Shown here one piece after another: positions 21,180 through 32,940 of a DNA stretch of 64,000 nucleotides; position 1 is the first letter of the stretch, and the number at the start of each line of letters is the position of its first letter. Position numbers and translations under genes: made by a program. The notes under the pieces were generated by a model, which searched no databases, was not told where the DNA came from, and was given only the letters and a program-made list of their open reading frames with translations. This DNA comes from Clusia tigrina (taxonomy: Eukaryota; Arthropoda; Insecta; Diptera; Clusiidae), in NCBI GenBank assembly GCA_920105625.2, contig OV050030.1:89623652-89687651 (forward strand). Reading direction: 5' to 3'.

Positions 21180-22265
21180 AACAAAGCCATGAAAAGATGT
21201 GGATGTGCGAAATGAACGATTACTCGAGCGTACGATAGCCCATGAAGCATTCACGAGGAGTTTACAATAGAGTTTCTGCAAAATCGGTTGGCAAAAGCTC
21301 GAGGACAGTTATCGCGAGATTGTGGAACTGAGCAAACAGCTGTATGATTTTGAGGTGCAAGCTAATTTCATTGATCCGTTAGATGACGTATGAAAATAAA
21401 TATTTCAAGGCACAGGCTTTATTGTCCGATGCAATAAGAATATGGAGTGACCACACCGAGAGTGCAAAATACGGTGATGGGACTGATAAATTAGTTTCGC
21501 AACAAGAAACATTCGTGGAAAAGCTAAGTGCAGCAAATTCCAACGTTCATCTCACCGCAATTACGGTTTCATAATTTTCGGGCACATATCAAGATTGGCC
21601 TTCGTTTCGTAATCTTTATTTGGGTGCAATTGGCAGTAAGCTGGGTCTAACTAACACACAACATTTTTATTAAATAAATCATATCTTTCTGATGACGTTC
21701 CTCAATTAGTGAAACATATGGGCATACAGATAATAATTATAGTGAAGCTGCAAACGGCTAGACCAACGATAGGACAGAAAACAATTAATAATTATATCAT
21801 TCGTGGAATCATTAATGTCGTTACCGGTCATACAATCGACTAATATGTCAACTCTCCGTAAGATATGTTATGGAACCGTCGAAGTTGTTCGTGGACTCAA
21901 CGTACTGGATGCAAATCAGCGCGATCCGTGGTTAATTCATATTGTGTTAAGTAAAGTGGACTACGAGACGAAAAGATGCTGGGCAGAAATCAGTGACTTA
22001 AAGGGAGAAACAAATTTTCTAGCTTATTTGAAGCATCGTTTTAATTCACTTGAAGCATGCCAATCTTCGCGCCCTGCGGTAAATCGCCGGTCAATGATGT
22101 TGAAGTTCGCAAATCCAACAAAACATCATGCAAACAAATGTGTTCAGTGTAAGAGCCAGCACTCATTAGCTTAGTGCTCACAGTTAAAATCACTTGATGT
22201 GAATGCTCGCAGGTCGTTGGTGAAATCCCACATTCTCTAATTTAATTGCCAACATTTCTGATATG
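21180..22265 (+). pseudogene. BEL/Pao gag, second family, plus strand
   Basis: Pieces in changing frames read EIVELSKQLYDFEVQANFID, YQDWPSFRNLYLGAIG, then 21803-22174 with VESLMSLPVIQ, LRKICYGTVEVVRGLN, WLIHIVLSKVDYETKRCWAE and SLEACQSSRP, ending in CVQCKSQHSL and SLDVNARRSLVKSH. This is the BEL gag DUF1759/DUF1758 path from capsid to zinc region. It is abutted at about 22270 by the 3' end of an R1-like LINE. Confidence 0.85.
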
Positions 22266-22284
22266 AGTTGTCAGCGGACCCCTC

Positions 22285-23082
22285 CTAGCTATTTTCCATT
22301 GCGCGTCTTCGCCACTCCTGGTGGCGGAGGTCTTTCATAATGGCGGCGGTGGTTTCACACACCGTAGCCCATTTCTCCCGGCTCTCGAGCATATGTTGCA
22401 CTATGTTGTCGGGCACCACGGTCTCTCCACATACTCCGTGAAGTGCCACTCTAGCACTTTCATAACGTGGGCAATAGAAGAAGACATGTTTGGGATCTTC
22501 TATCTCTGTACATTTACAGTTTGCACAGTAGGGAGATTCCTCCAAGTGGAATCTGTGCAGGTATGCCCGAAAACCTCCGTGGCCTGTCAGCAATTGTGTG
22601 GCGTAGAAATTCACCTCACCATGCGACCTGCTTATCCATTGTTGAATGTTGGGGATCAGCCTTCTTGTCCAGCGGCCATTTGTAGAAGTATCCCACTGGG
22701 CTTGCCACTCTTGAAGGGTCTTCCGCTTTCCAATTTCCAAGAACTCCTCTACATTTGTCGCGTGTGTCCCTTTGGCGTGGTAGAGGTTCATTGCCTCTTT
22801 CGCTAGCAGGTTCACGGGAATCATGCCGGCTATTACCAAGGTGGCATCTGTGGATATGGTGCGGTATGCGCAGATCACTCGTAGTGCACTTCTCCTGTAT
22901 GCTGCCTCAATGGTGCGGACGTAAGCCTCTACATCCGCGTATGCGGCCCATATTGGCGCCCCATAGAGAATAATGGATCTCACAACCCCGGCGATGAGTC
23001 GCCTTTTCCGTTGTCTGGGTCCTCCCACGTTGGGCATTATTCTACAAAGGAGAGAACATGTGTTTCCTGCCTTATCTTCCAC
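22285..23082 (-). pseudogene. R1-like ORF2 C-terminal region with CCHC-type zinc finger
   Basis: A 265-codon frame starts in the thumb region and runs through RSIILYGAPIWAAY, MIPVNLLAKEAMNLY and LTGHGGFRAYLHRF to the zinc motif CANCKCTEIEDPKHVFFYC, ending at RRRAMENS. This is the usual C-terminal half of R1/Jockey-like ORF2 proteins and needs no RNase H. It is intact at its stop. Confidence 0.88.
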
Positions 23083-23121
23083 GCGCCGCAGATGTTCTTT
23101 GAAGGTAATCCGCGCGTCTAT

Positions 23122-24155
23122 CTACACTCCTAGGTACTTGAGGTGTGGAATCGTGGTTATGGCACATTTACCAACTCTTATTTCCTCTACCTCCAATACT
23201 CTGCGGCTCGAAACCAGGATTGCCTCGGTCTTGTGTTCAGCCAAGCTAATTCCAACGTTTGCAAGCCATCTTCCGACGGTAGCCACAGTTCGGTTGGCCT
23301 CTGCTACCACTTCCTCAAAGTATTTAGCTGTGATTACCAATGCTATGTCGTCCGCGTATCCGATGATTTTGACACCATCAGGGACCTGTACGTGGAGGAT
23401 GCCGTCGTAGATAGCATTCCAGAGTAACGGTCCAAGCACCGATCCCTGGGGAACGCCTCCGATAATCTTGTACGACTCCACACCTTTTTCGGACTGGTAG
23501 AGGAGGATCCTATCGCTGAAGTAGCTGGCAATCATTCACCTCAGGTAGATGGGTACCCCAAACTCTGCTAACGCTTTGGCTTTGCGCTCCCAGCTAGCTG
23601 AGTTGAAAGCGTTTTTGACATCTAGGGTTCCACCCCTCTTGGTTCCACCCCTCCATCGTTTCTCCTGGATCGCTGTTTTAGCCGTCTGGACAAGTTCGTT
23701 GATGGCGTCCACGGTAGATCTCGCTTGTCGGAAACCATATTGCCGTTTTGAGAGCCCTCCAGATTTTGCAATGGCCTCATCAATCCTGTCACAGATTATC
23801 CGCTCCAGAATTTTTCCCGCCGTATCTAACATGCAGAGCGGGCGGTACGCTGGTTTGTTGGCTTTCAGCGCCAGGACCATCGTTGCCTCTTCCATCTCTT
23901 GGAGAAAATGCCTTCTCTCAGGCAAGCGTCGTACATTTTCCTCAGTGGCTCTGGGTTCAGTGCAGCTGCGGTCTTGAGCACTCGATTGGGGATTCCATCT
24001 GGGCCGGGTGCTTTCTGGTCTCCAAACTTCCCAACCGCCCGCAACACCTCATCTATAGTCACACTGGGTATTGATTCCTCCGTTTGCTCCAGAGGGAGCT
24101 CGTATGGGACATAATTCTGTACTGGAAAGAACTGTGCCACTATGCGTCTGAGCAA
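23122..24155 (-). pseudogene. R1-like reverse transcriptase
   Basis: Frames 24155-23865, 23925-23536 and 23535-23122 cover the RT: KFGDQKAPGPDGIPNRVLK, KPAYRPLCMLDTAGKILERI, KRQYGFRQARSTVDAI, FNSASWE, GGVPQGSVLGPLLWN and the active site GYADDIALVI. The active site is intact. Two small frame changes (near 23900 and 23535) and a short tandem repeat (RGGTKRGGT at about 23625-23655) disrupt it. Confidence 0.88.
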
Positions 24156-24845
24156 TATGAGATATACCTTCTGGGTTAGTCAATTTGTAGTGGTGTCTGT
24201 ATTGTGTCCAGTTGTGTTCGTTACTTTCAGAGTAAAATTGTTTAAATTTCCTTAGCGTGTTCTGTCTGTTGAAAGTGGGTTGCATAACGATCGGTGCTGT
24301 TGATGCAAATTTAGCTGCTTCGTCTGCAAAATTGTTTCCTTCGATTCCAACGTGTGCTGGAACCCACATAATTTTAAATTTGTTTGGGAGTTGGATTAGT
24401 ATACTTCTAATTTCAGATATTTTTTCATTCCTGTGGTTGATATATTGGACAGCTTGTATTATTCATAGTGAGTCGGTGCAGATTATATGTTTCCCACGAA
24501 GCATTTTATGGTGATAAATTGCAGAAAAGGTTGCTTCGGCTTCTGCTGTAAAAATTGAGGTATGGTGTTCCAAGAGCGCAAGCTTTTTAACTATAAGTGA
24601 TAAGTTAATTATCGCAGAAGAAGTGTTTGTATCGGTTTTCGATCCATCAGTAAAAGATATGTTCCAGTTGTTGAGAATGAATTTGTGCGATATTTCTTTT
24701 TAAATACGTCTGTACATACTTGCAGGAGTACACTTTTTTCAAAAATTGATGAGGTCGTTAATGAAGCAATTCGTATCAAGCTTCCTTGGTGGCTTAGATG
24801 GGAAATAGACAATGTGCTGTTTTGTATCGAATCCTATAGTTTTAG
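24156..24845 (-). pseudogene. I-like LINE RNase H remnant
   Basis: The minus strand reads TDGSKTDTNTSS near 24640, TAEAEATFSAIY, HIICTDSL and IMWVPAHVGIEGNNFADEAA (24369 region), the four-acid RNase H pattern with the WVPAHVGI-x-GN end. It stops at ISHIA near 24158. Confidence 0.8.
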
Positions 24846-24849
24846 CAAT

Positions 24850-25330
24850 TGATAATTATGCGTTGATTGTGTTTCTGTAAAGTCACTGTCTGCAAACTGC
24901 AAATTCATATGTGATGTTTATATGTCCAAGCAAAATATGCGCTACGCCGACAACATTTATAACGGCAAATTGAACACATTGACATAGCGGGACTTTTTGC
25001 TGTCAATAAGAAACACAGCTGCAAAAATATTAATATTTAGAACAATATTTTGAAGTAACATTTGTGCTACTTACGAGTATATGTGCTACCATTGCTGTGC
25101 GCCTGATTATGTTAGTCGGGATATGCATATGTACGTAAATGTATGTGCATATCTTTAACACTAGAGCTGCTAGGGAAGAATGGTTTACAGTTTTGAAATC
25201 AGCGCACAAAATTTATATCAAAACAGTTCAATAAATGCAGGCACCAAAAAAAAATTATTTTTTTGTTGCGCAGTGTAAGTAGAGAGGGAATACGTGGTGG
25301 GTGCTTTATGCTGGCTATGTTATTTAAATT
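24850..25330. other. Unassigned insertion inside the I-like LINE
   Basis: The stretch between the RNase H and RT remnants has no coding similarity I can see and different composition (ATATGTACGTAAATGTATGT-type tracts, poly-A/T run at 25249-25265). No clear terminal repeats were found. Confidence 0.35.
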
Positions 25331-25339
25331 ATGGACTAG

Positions 25340-26835
25340 TTAATGTTCAGTAGGTAGTAATATTTTCGCGATGAGTTTTGATGTTACATATTCTACTCTG
25401 AGGTCCACCGTTTGTAGTCCAGCCTCTGTAAGTATGTTAGTTAATAGTGTTGTTGCAAAAGCTCCAAATCCTAATCTAGCAGCTGTACGATAAACTGTTT
25501 TCATTTTGTTCAGCGTTGTTTTTGCCGTATGTCCATAATTTACCAACCCATAATCGATTTTGGAGAAAAATAGTGCTTTAGTTACCTATATTAATATTTA
25601 CATTCGGATGCGCGTTGCTATGAAAAGATGATAAACATTTTAATAAAATGAAACTACTCACAAGTGATTTTTTTAAATAAACTATGTGCGAAGACCAGTT
25701 ATTCTACTTTTAAAAATTAGACCTAGTATTCTAAAGAAATAAATGTAATCTATATGCTTATTGTCTATATAAACATCTGATAAAGCGCAATTTATCTTTC
25801 TACATATACGCAAAATTTTGGTCTTTTGAATAGATATTATTGTCCTGGAGGAGGAGCACCTATTGTTAATATCTTGAATAATTATCTTTAAATGAAACTG
25901 AAATTCCATATCTGAATTGATTTTGGAGATAAGGTAAAAATCATCTGCAGTGGTTAAAATATTTGTTTGCCATGATTGTCTTGTTTAATTTTTCAGTGGC
26001 TATCCGAAACAAGGTCACAAACAATGGTGATCCCTGCGAAATCCCATTATATAGGGGCCCCGCCTCAGAAAGTCATCCGTTTACTCGAACTCGAAAGGAG
26101 GAAATTTTAGGGGTCACCTTCCATTCCAATAGTTGTGCAAGTATCGCATGCTTTCCAATTCTGTCGAACTTTTTTTTCTAAATCTACAGATACGACCGTA
26201 CTCGTATGTTTTCTTTTTGACAGTGTATTTGCAATATGGTGGTCTAGGTATACGAGAGCGTCTATGGTCCCTTTATTTAGTTTAAAGCTGACTTACAAGC
26301 CCTTAGGTTAATTGGTGCTTTTGTAAGAACCAGTTTAGGCGTTTGCCTATAATTTTTTCTACTATTTTTGTATTACAGGATAGAAAAGATATACCCATCT
26401 AATGTGTTTTTAGATATGTTATGTTTTATATAGGAATGCCTGTTGCCGTTTTCCATTCCTGGGGAATGGTACCAGTATCGAATATTGGATTGTAGATGTT
26501 TAATAGATGTTTTTTTCCGAATAGGGGAAGGTGTTGTAGAATCGAGTAGGAGATTCGATCCAGGCCTGTTGCGGAGTGTAAGGCAGAGTCTAACTTTATG
26601 AATGTAAAAGCCTCTTCAATTAATTTTGCTGATATGCTGATGTAATAATCTATAGATATGTTACTGTTTATTTTATTAATTATAAATTCATGCTAAAATT
26701 CGGAGTTTTTAGATTCATTCGCGAAAAGATTAGCAATTTCGCTCGGTTCATTGGTTGTAGAATTGCCAGTTTCAAAGCTGGAGGGCGTACCGTGAAGTTT
26801 TTTAATATTATCCCATATTTCATATGAAAGTCTAT
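25340..26835 (-). pseudogene. I-like LINE reverse transcriptase remnants
   Basis: Broken minus-strand frames give GLDRISYSILQHLPLFGKKH and IPQEWK near 26500, FDRIGKHAILAQLLEWK near 26170, GISQGSPL near 26040, and TADDFYLISKINSD near 25940 in place of the YADD box. The frame 25546-25340 gives a thumb-like piece. At least six stops or shifts are present. Confidence 0.7.
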
Positions 26836-26855
26836 TTACTGCAGAAGGGTGTCGT

Positions 26856-27716
26856 TTAAATGTAAGGAATAGTTTGTGTTTTGTTTGACGTAATTATTCC
26901 ACCAATAGACAGTCTCATGTTTTGTAGTATTTGGTATATGCGGGATAGATTCAATCTGGCTGCATCTCTCTTGATGTTATTTGTAAGATTCATTGAGTCT
27001 CTCCTTGTAAAGATAATATTATGAAATTTATCCCAGTCAGCGCCAGTGATTTTGAAACGTGAAACTTTGTTGGAGTGTGAGTTGGGATCTCTGGATGGAG
27101 GTGTGACGGTGAGATAGATGGGAAAGTGGTCACTACCATGTGGTTGGGAGTTTAAACACCATGAGAGGAACGGTTGGAATTGTGCAGAGGCTACAGAAAG
27201 GTCTATAGGTGTAAAAGTAGATCGAGTGAAAAAGTGAGTGGGGGAGCCACCATTTAGGACCATATTTTCAATTACTGAACCTCTGCTGTTTGTTGACGGG
27301 ATCCCCCAATTTTGTTATGGGTGTTAAAATTCCCTAATAACAAGGTTGGTTTGTTCGTATCATTACAAAATAATTTGAGGATGTTTAAATTAATGGGGGT
27401 GGAGGTATATAGAAACGACTTTACTATTTAGTTCGGCTTTAACTTCTGCTATAGCTTTGCAACTATTAGGAGGTGATGGAAAGAAAGTTTGTTGGATGGA
27501 GAGTTTGAAAAGTAGTGCTACACCACCTTTGGCATTCGAATTTGTTGAAGTATTTACGATCAAATTTGAATAGTTATTGAGTTTGATATAGTTCCACTTA
27601 AGGTGTGTTTCCTGAAGGGCTATGATGTCTGGTGAATGTTGGTTTATTAGAAGTTGAAGCTCGGTTAGATTATTGTGGTAGCCGTTTACATTCCATTGAA
27701 GGATTTTTTGGACCAT
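26856..27716 (-). pseudogene. I-like LINE endonuclease
   Basis: The start at 27716 reads ILQWNVNGYHNNLTELQLLI and LQETHLKWN, the EEP endonuclease opening with its catalytic Asn and Glu. After a gap the frame 27263-26856 ends the domain (PIDLSVASAQ, HGSDHFPIYLTV), with the catalytic SDH-type His. A shift near 27300-27390 separates them. This enzyme nicks the target. Confidence 0.82.
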
Positions 27717-27737
27717 AAGAAATAAATACTAATGACT

Positions 27738-27972
27738 CAGCCACCCTCTGTAGTCTAGTGGTAAGCATGCTAGACTCACAACCCGAGGGTCGCAGGTTCA
27801 AATCTTGCCACCGGCTTAGTCTCCAAAATGATTCTTTCTATAAAATCTTTTTCTCTTCGAGTCGAGTAGCTACAGAGGCTAGCTAGTACTCGCTCCCCCA
27901 ACTCCTTGCACTCATAATTAATTATGGTGTAAGGGATAATATAACATAATAATAATAATAAAAAAACAATAT
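27738..27972 (+). mobile_element. tRNA-derived SINE
   Basis: A Pol III A box TAGTCTAGTGG (27751-27761) and B box GGTTCAAATCT (27795-27805) are spaced as in a tRNA, and the T-arm GCAGG/CTTGC is complete. The acceptor arm does not pair (5' GCCACCC versus 3' CACCGGC), so it is not a tRNA gene. A unique body of about 140 bp follows and ends in a TAA-repeat and A-rich tail (27953-27966). This head-body-tail plan is that of a tRNA-class SINE. Confidence 0.75.
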
Positions 27973-28134
27973 AAAAAATAACAATATAAATAAACAGATA
28001 AAAAAGAGAACGAAAAATATAAGGACCAATATGCAAACCAAATATATACGTATATGCGGATGTTTTCTTCATAAATCAGGATTAGGAGCACATCTACGGT
28101 AATTTTCGGTAGGGTACCTTGAAATAATTATATC

Positions 28135-28992
<858 letters not shown>

Positions 28993-29150
28993 ATACATTG
29001 CAACCCCTCTTAAAAGCACAAAATTAGTATACCCTATTTACCTTTTTTAAAGGTAAAGAATATAAAAAGCAAAAATATATATTATATAGTATGTACAAAT
29101 TGTTTAGGTGCAGAATTATTTATTAAGAGGTAGTTGCACTAGCTACTTAC

Positions 29151-29580
29151 AAAGAGGAGAGGGATGTTGTGAGTCAAACTCACAATGTCCGCTAAAAATC
29201 AAGTAGCTATTAGATTTCATAATTAATAACATAATAAACGTGCATAACCCAATTGTTAAGTACGCGCATTTGACAATTGAACTGCAATGAACTTCAACTA
29301 CTGACTGGTCAGCACTTTCCCAAAAGTGTGCCACTCGATGATTACATTGGCAAACAATTGCAGAATGAGCACACCAAAGAATAGTGCGATGACAAATAAT
29401 AAATTAGAACATAGCAAGAAATAATAATAAATGTAAATAATATATAAGCAGGTGTTTTACCAATAAAGAGAGCTTTTCTAACAAATAAACTTGAGCGCGT
29501 TTCAACTCGCGCGGTTAGCGAGAGTAATAACCTAATTCAGCAAGAGTTGAAAGACTAATAGCCTACTTCAGCAAGGTCTT
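29151..29580 (+). repeat. Polypurine tract and LTR of an unidentified Gypsy-like element
   Basis: AAAGAGGAGAGGGA (29151-29164) is followed at once by TGTTGTGAGT, the start of a likely 3' LTR. Its first 20 bases contain a perfect hairpin TTGTGAGT-CAA-ACTCACAA (29167-29185). ATATATAAGCAGG near 29442 and AATAAA near 29463 fit a promoter and poly(A) signal. The right end could not be fixed. Upstream coding sequence of this element is not present. Confidence 0.5.
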
Positions 29581-29589
29581 AGCAAAGCC

Positions 29590-30640
29590 TGTGCGAAATT
29601 ATTGTGTATCACGGAGACAACTTCTGGCGGCTATGCAGTGCGTTAAGCCTTTTAATAAGTATTTGTATGGACAAAAGCTCTTGTTGAGAATAGATCACGC
29701 TGCTGTGCGCAACTATTACAGTTAAGAAATGCAGAAGGTCAGCTGGCGAACTGGATTGAGAGACTGTAAAGCAGTGTTTTCACAATAGAACAACGCAGAG
29801 GTATAAGCCACGGGAATGCTGATCCATTATTCTGACGTCCTTGGAATATGGAATGCAAGGAAATTGGCAAAAATCGTGCCAAGTAATAGAGAAAGAAAAC
29901 GACCAGAATGGAACGAATTTTCGACCGAAAGTCCCGTAACTAAACCATATTGGGCACAATGGAATGGCTTAAATTAGCAAGATGGGTGCCTATTCTGCCT
30001 GTGGGAGAGCGAAGATGGAAAAACCACGAAGATTGTGGTACCCTAGGCAAGAATGAGCGAAGTTCTCAAGGAATACCATAGTGGGCCTAGCGGAGGACAT
30101 TTGGGAATAACAAAAACATTCGAGAATATTAATGCACGATTTTATTACTTGGTTGCCAGCAATCAGTAGTTGACTGGATCAGTGCTTGTGAAAAGTTATA
30201 GCTGCTAAGGGACCGAGGCGTCGCAGTCAGGGGAAAATGCATTTATACAACTTTTCCAATGAGTGATTCCGGCAACAAATATGTTCTCGTTGTAATCGAC
30301 TATTTTAACAAATGGCCAGAAGTATATCCCATACCCAATCAAGCGGCTAATACATTTGCAGATGCATATATCAATAATTGTGTCGGCTGATTCGGAGCTC
30401 CCATTGAATTGCATTCGAATTAAGGCAGAAATTTCGAGTCAGCGATGTGCAAGGAAATGTGTGAATTGTTGGGCATACGCAAAACTCGCGTGCCGGGCGA
30501 GCTTCTCAAACAAACCTCAGCAAGGATTCCCATTCTAAAGGAAATCCGGCTCAGACAACTTCCGCCAAAAGCAGCAGTGGATGTTCTATATGGAAACAGT
30601 GAATGAGGACTATGCGAATTTGGCTGAAGATAATTCGGAA
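29590..30640 (+). pseudogene. Gypsy pol remnant: RNase H and integrase
   Basis: Scattered frames give RRQLLAAMQCVKPFNKYLYG, LLRIDHAAVR, a zinc-region phrase EYHSGPSGGHLGITKTFENI near 30070-30140 and integrase-like VLVVIDYFNKWPEVYPIPNQ near 30285-30350, then FGAPIELHSN. The order RNase H then integrase is that of mdg1/412-type Gypsy elements. Many stops; no intact frame above 70 codons. Confidence 0.7.
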
Positions 30641-31755
30641 GATTAGATAAGTTTTATGACAGGAGCCTATCCAGCGTACCTCTAAAACCGCCGGGAATGC
30701 TGAAAGATTTAAAGCGTTTCATGGGAATGACGTCTTACTACCGAAATTTCATTCATGACTATGCCAAAGTAGCCTTTTGACTAATTTAACACGTGGAGAA
30801 AACGCTCAAGTGAGGGCTAATCAATCGATGAAAGTGACGATTGAGCTTGATTCTGTCGCCTTGAAAACGTTTGCTAAGCTAAAAGAACTCCTTTTTTTCC
30901 TGATATTTTAGCTTTCCCAGATTGCCAGAAACCCTTTAATTTAACTACAGATGCATCAGATTCTCCTATAGGTGCCGTTTTGCCCCAAGGTGACAAGGAT
31001 AAGCCAATTGCGTATTTCCCGGCTAATTATGCCACCAATGAGAAGGAAATGTTAGCCATTATGTAGGCATTGGCAACCTACGTTTCTACTTGTATAGCGC
31101 AAGAAACATTAAAATTTACACTAACAATCAACCCGTGACTTTCGCGCTCGGAAACCACAATCCCAATGCCAAATTAATAAGATGGAAGCCACGTATAGAG
31201 GAATACAACCAGGAATTGATTTACACTTCTGGTAAATCAAACTATATGGTTGATGCCTTATCAAGGATGAAATGTCGGATGGAAGACCAAACAGGACATC
31301 AAGTGATGGCTATTGAGAATGGTTTCGACTCGACTATAGAAACTGCTAGTGAAGGGGCAACTGACACATCAAGGACTGAAACATCCGGATGCTATTTTAC
31401 ACATCAATGTCTTCGAAATTAGTGGAGAAAAATTCCTCAGCTGCATAGATAAATTCTGCAAATTTGCGACCAAATAAAGGTAAAGTCCGCTGTACTTTTA
31501 CGTAAAAAATTTGCAAAAATTATTTACTATTTTACAGTCCCGCAAATGACAGTCATTGATAACGAAAGGGACTTTGTCAGTCCTATAGTCTCCAATTATG
31601 TTAGAGGATTAGGAATCAAACTTTATCAAACCAGTATTTAATGGAGCGAAGTGAATGGGCAAGTCGAAAGGCTTCACTCCACCGTCATTGAAATATACCG
31701 ATGTTAACAGAGGTATGTATACATAACACATCCCCGAAGGAATTGTTGTACATAG

Positions 31756-32569
31756 TAGAGGTGAACGTTCTTTTTTGATAACGCTTTCGTTATATGAAAT
31801 AATTGGTTTTTTCTTTGGGAACGACATTCGCACTGTGTATAAAGATTTTTATATTAGAAAAATAAACTAAATAATTTTATTTAATTTAACATATTTAGTA
31901 CTTCATTCCACATATTTATAATTGGTGTTCAAAAATAACAACATTTTACTTTTTTGTCATTTAGCCAGTTTCGACGTTCGCTGACTACTTGTCCTGCCTT
32001 TTGATAAAGTCCTTTCACACGGAATATGCTTTTTTAAATTGGATTTCATATGCTTTTTTAAATTAGAAATTGTAGATTTGTATGATATTCGCATTTTACA
32101 AATGTTACATTTAGCGTAAACTATATCTACAGGATCAAAAAAATTGCCACATATCACTTCTTTTCCTTTTTTTTTAAATCTTCCATTATTTTTCAGTTCT
32201 TTATAAATTATTATTAAACAATTATCCAAAAAAAAAAACGATAAAAGCGAAAGCTCCACATTTGAAAAAAAAAACAGTTTCACAAAATTCAAAGCTCCCG
32301 TGCGAAACGATAGTCAAAAAGCTTCTAAGTTGCAAACGGAAAGAGAAATTAGAGAAATATTTCAAGAAAGAATAGTAATAGTCGTTATGAACAAAGGGAT
32401 AACGAACTAAACAAATGTACATATATTGAAATAAGTGAAATAAAAGAACGTATAGTAAAAGAATGTATAATAAATGAACGGTTACTTCAAATATTCCGTA
32501 ACTGTCGTTACTAGTTCTTTTTCAATAACCGTGATTAAATCACCGTTACGGAAATATCGCTCATCACTA
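31756..32569 (-). mobile_element. hAT element, internally deleted, with 8-bp target duplication
   Basis: GTACATAG flanks it on both sides (31748-31755 and 32570-32577). Its ends are TAGAGGTGAACG on the left and, read inwards from the right, TAGTGATGAGCG, matching at 9 of 12 positions and fitting hAT TIR style. It interrupts Gypsy integrase. An 814-bp length means most of the transposase is gone. Confidence 0.88.
31957..32292 (-). pseudogene. hAT transposase N-terminal BED zinc finger fragment
   Basis: The minus-strand frame has a KEVICGNFFDPVDIVYAKCN start of a BED domain, then ICKMRISYKSTISNLKKHMK with the Cys-x2-Cys and the C-terminal His ligand. A short tandem repeat duplicates MKSNLKKHI (near 32020-32060). 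Nothing of the RNase H-like catalytic domain remains. BED fingers bind hAT ends. Confidence 0.75.
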
Positions 32570-32940
32570 GTACATAGCTCCCGACCGGTATAACAATACA
32601 ATTCATTGCATAACTAAGTACAAACCGATCGATATATTTTTCAATAGGGTACAAAGAATGAGAGAATGAGTTATAGAATTTTTAGAAGAATCAGGAGTCA
32701 CGAAATACCCAATTAAATGAAAAAAGGACCCTAAGAAGTATGCACAGGGGACGTAGCAGATGTGTGAGGAACAAGCAGATTAAGGCGAAACAACGCCCAC
32801 TTTATAAAAAAGAGGGTGTAGGCAGGGATAACAGGATCACAGTAACCATGAACGATGAGAAAAGGATCCATAAGGCTCAAGTAAAAATTTTGTAAAAGAA
32901 CTATTTTTTCAACCCAATTCCACCTTCCTTCGCGGGGTCG

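Larger units (their letters stand above)
22275..24155 (-). mobile_element. R1-clade LINE, 5'-truncated
   Basis: The RT and C-terminal parts of an R1-like ORF2 lie on the minus strand; the endonuclease and ORF1 are missing. The 5' truncation at about 24155 abuts the RNase H of an I-like LINE. The 3' end lies just left of 22285, next to the BEL gag. 5' truncation is typical of target-primed reverse transcription. Confidence 0.8.
24156..27716 (-). mobile_element. I-clade LINE, ORF2 only, heavily decayed
   Basis: From right to left (5' to 3') the minus strand carries endonuclease (27716-26856), RT (about 26830-25340) and RNase H (about 24830-24156). ORF1 and the 3' end are absent: the right side meets a SINE at about 27735 and the left side the R1-like LINE. 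About 480 bp (24850-25330) do not fit the element and may be an insertion. Confidence 0.75.
30640..32940 (+). pseudogene. Second Gypsy pol remnant (RT end, RNase H, integrase), split by a hAT element
   Basis: It begins in the RT connection (MLKDLKRFMGMTSYYRNFI), continues with RNase H (TTDASDSPIGAVL, NEKEMLAIM, and the frame 31090-31422 with LIRWKPRIEEYNQELIY and KSNYMVDALSRM), then integrase (VIDNERDFVSPI, SEWASRK/NGQVERLHS). After the hAT insertion the integrase C-terminus resumes (about 32578-32890) with KAKQR-type and IHKAQVK phrases. Stops are frequent. The RNase H resembles that of the element at 62.3 kb. Confidence 0.78.

Noticed and set aside
22321..22806. 161-codon plus-strand frame
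   Set aside because: Antisense to the R1-like ORF2 C-terminus with its zinc finger; a shadow.
27741..27814. A functional tRNA gene
   Set aside because: A and B boxes and the T-arm are fine, but the acceptor arm does not pair and a SINE-like body and tail follow.
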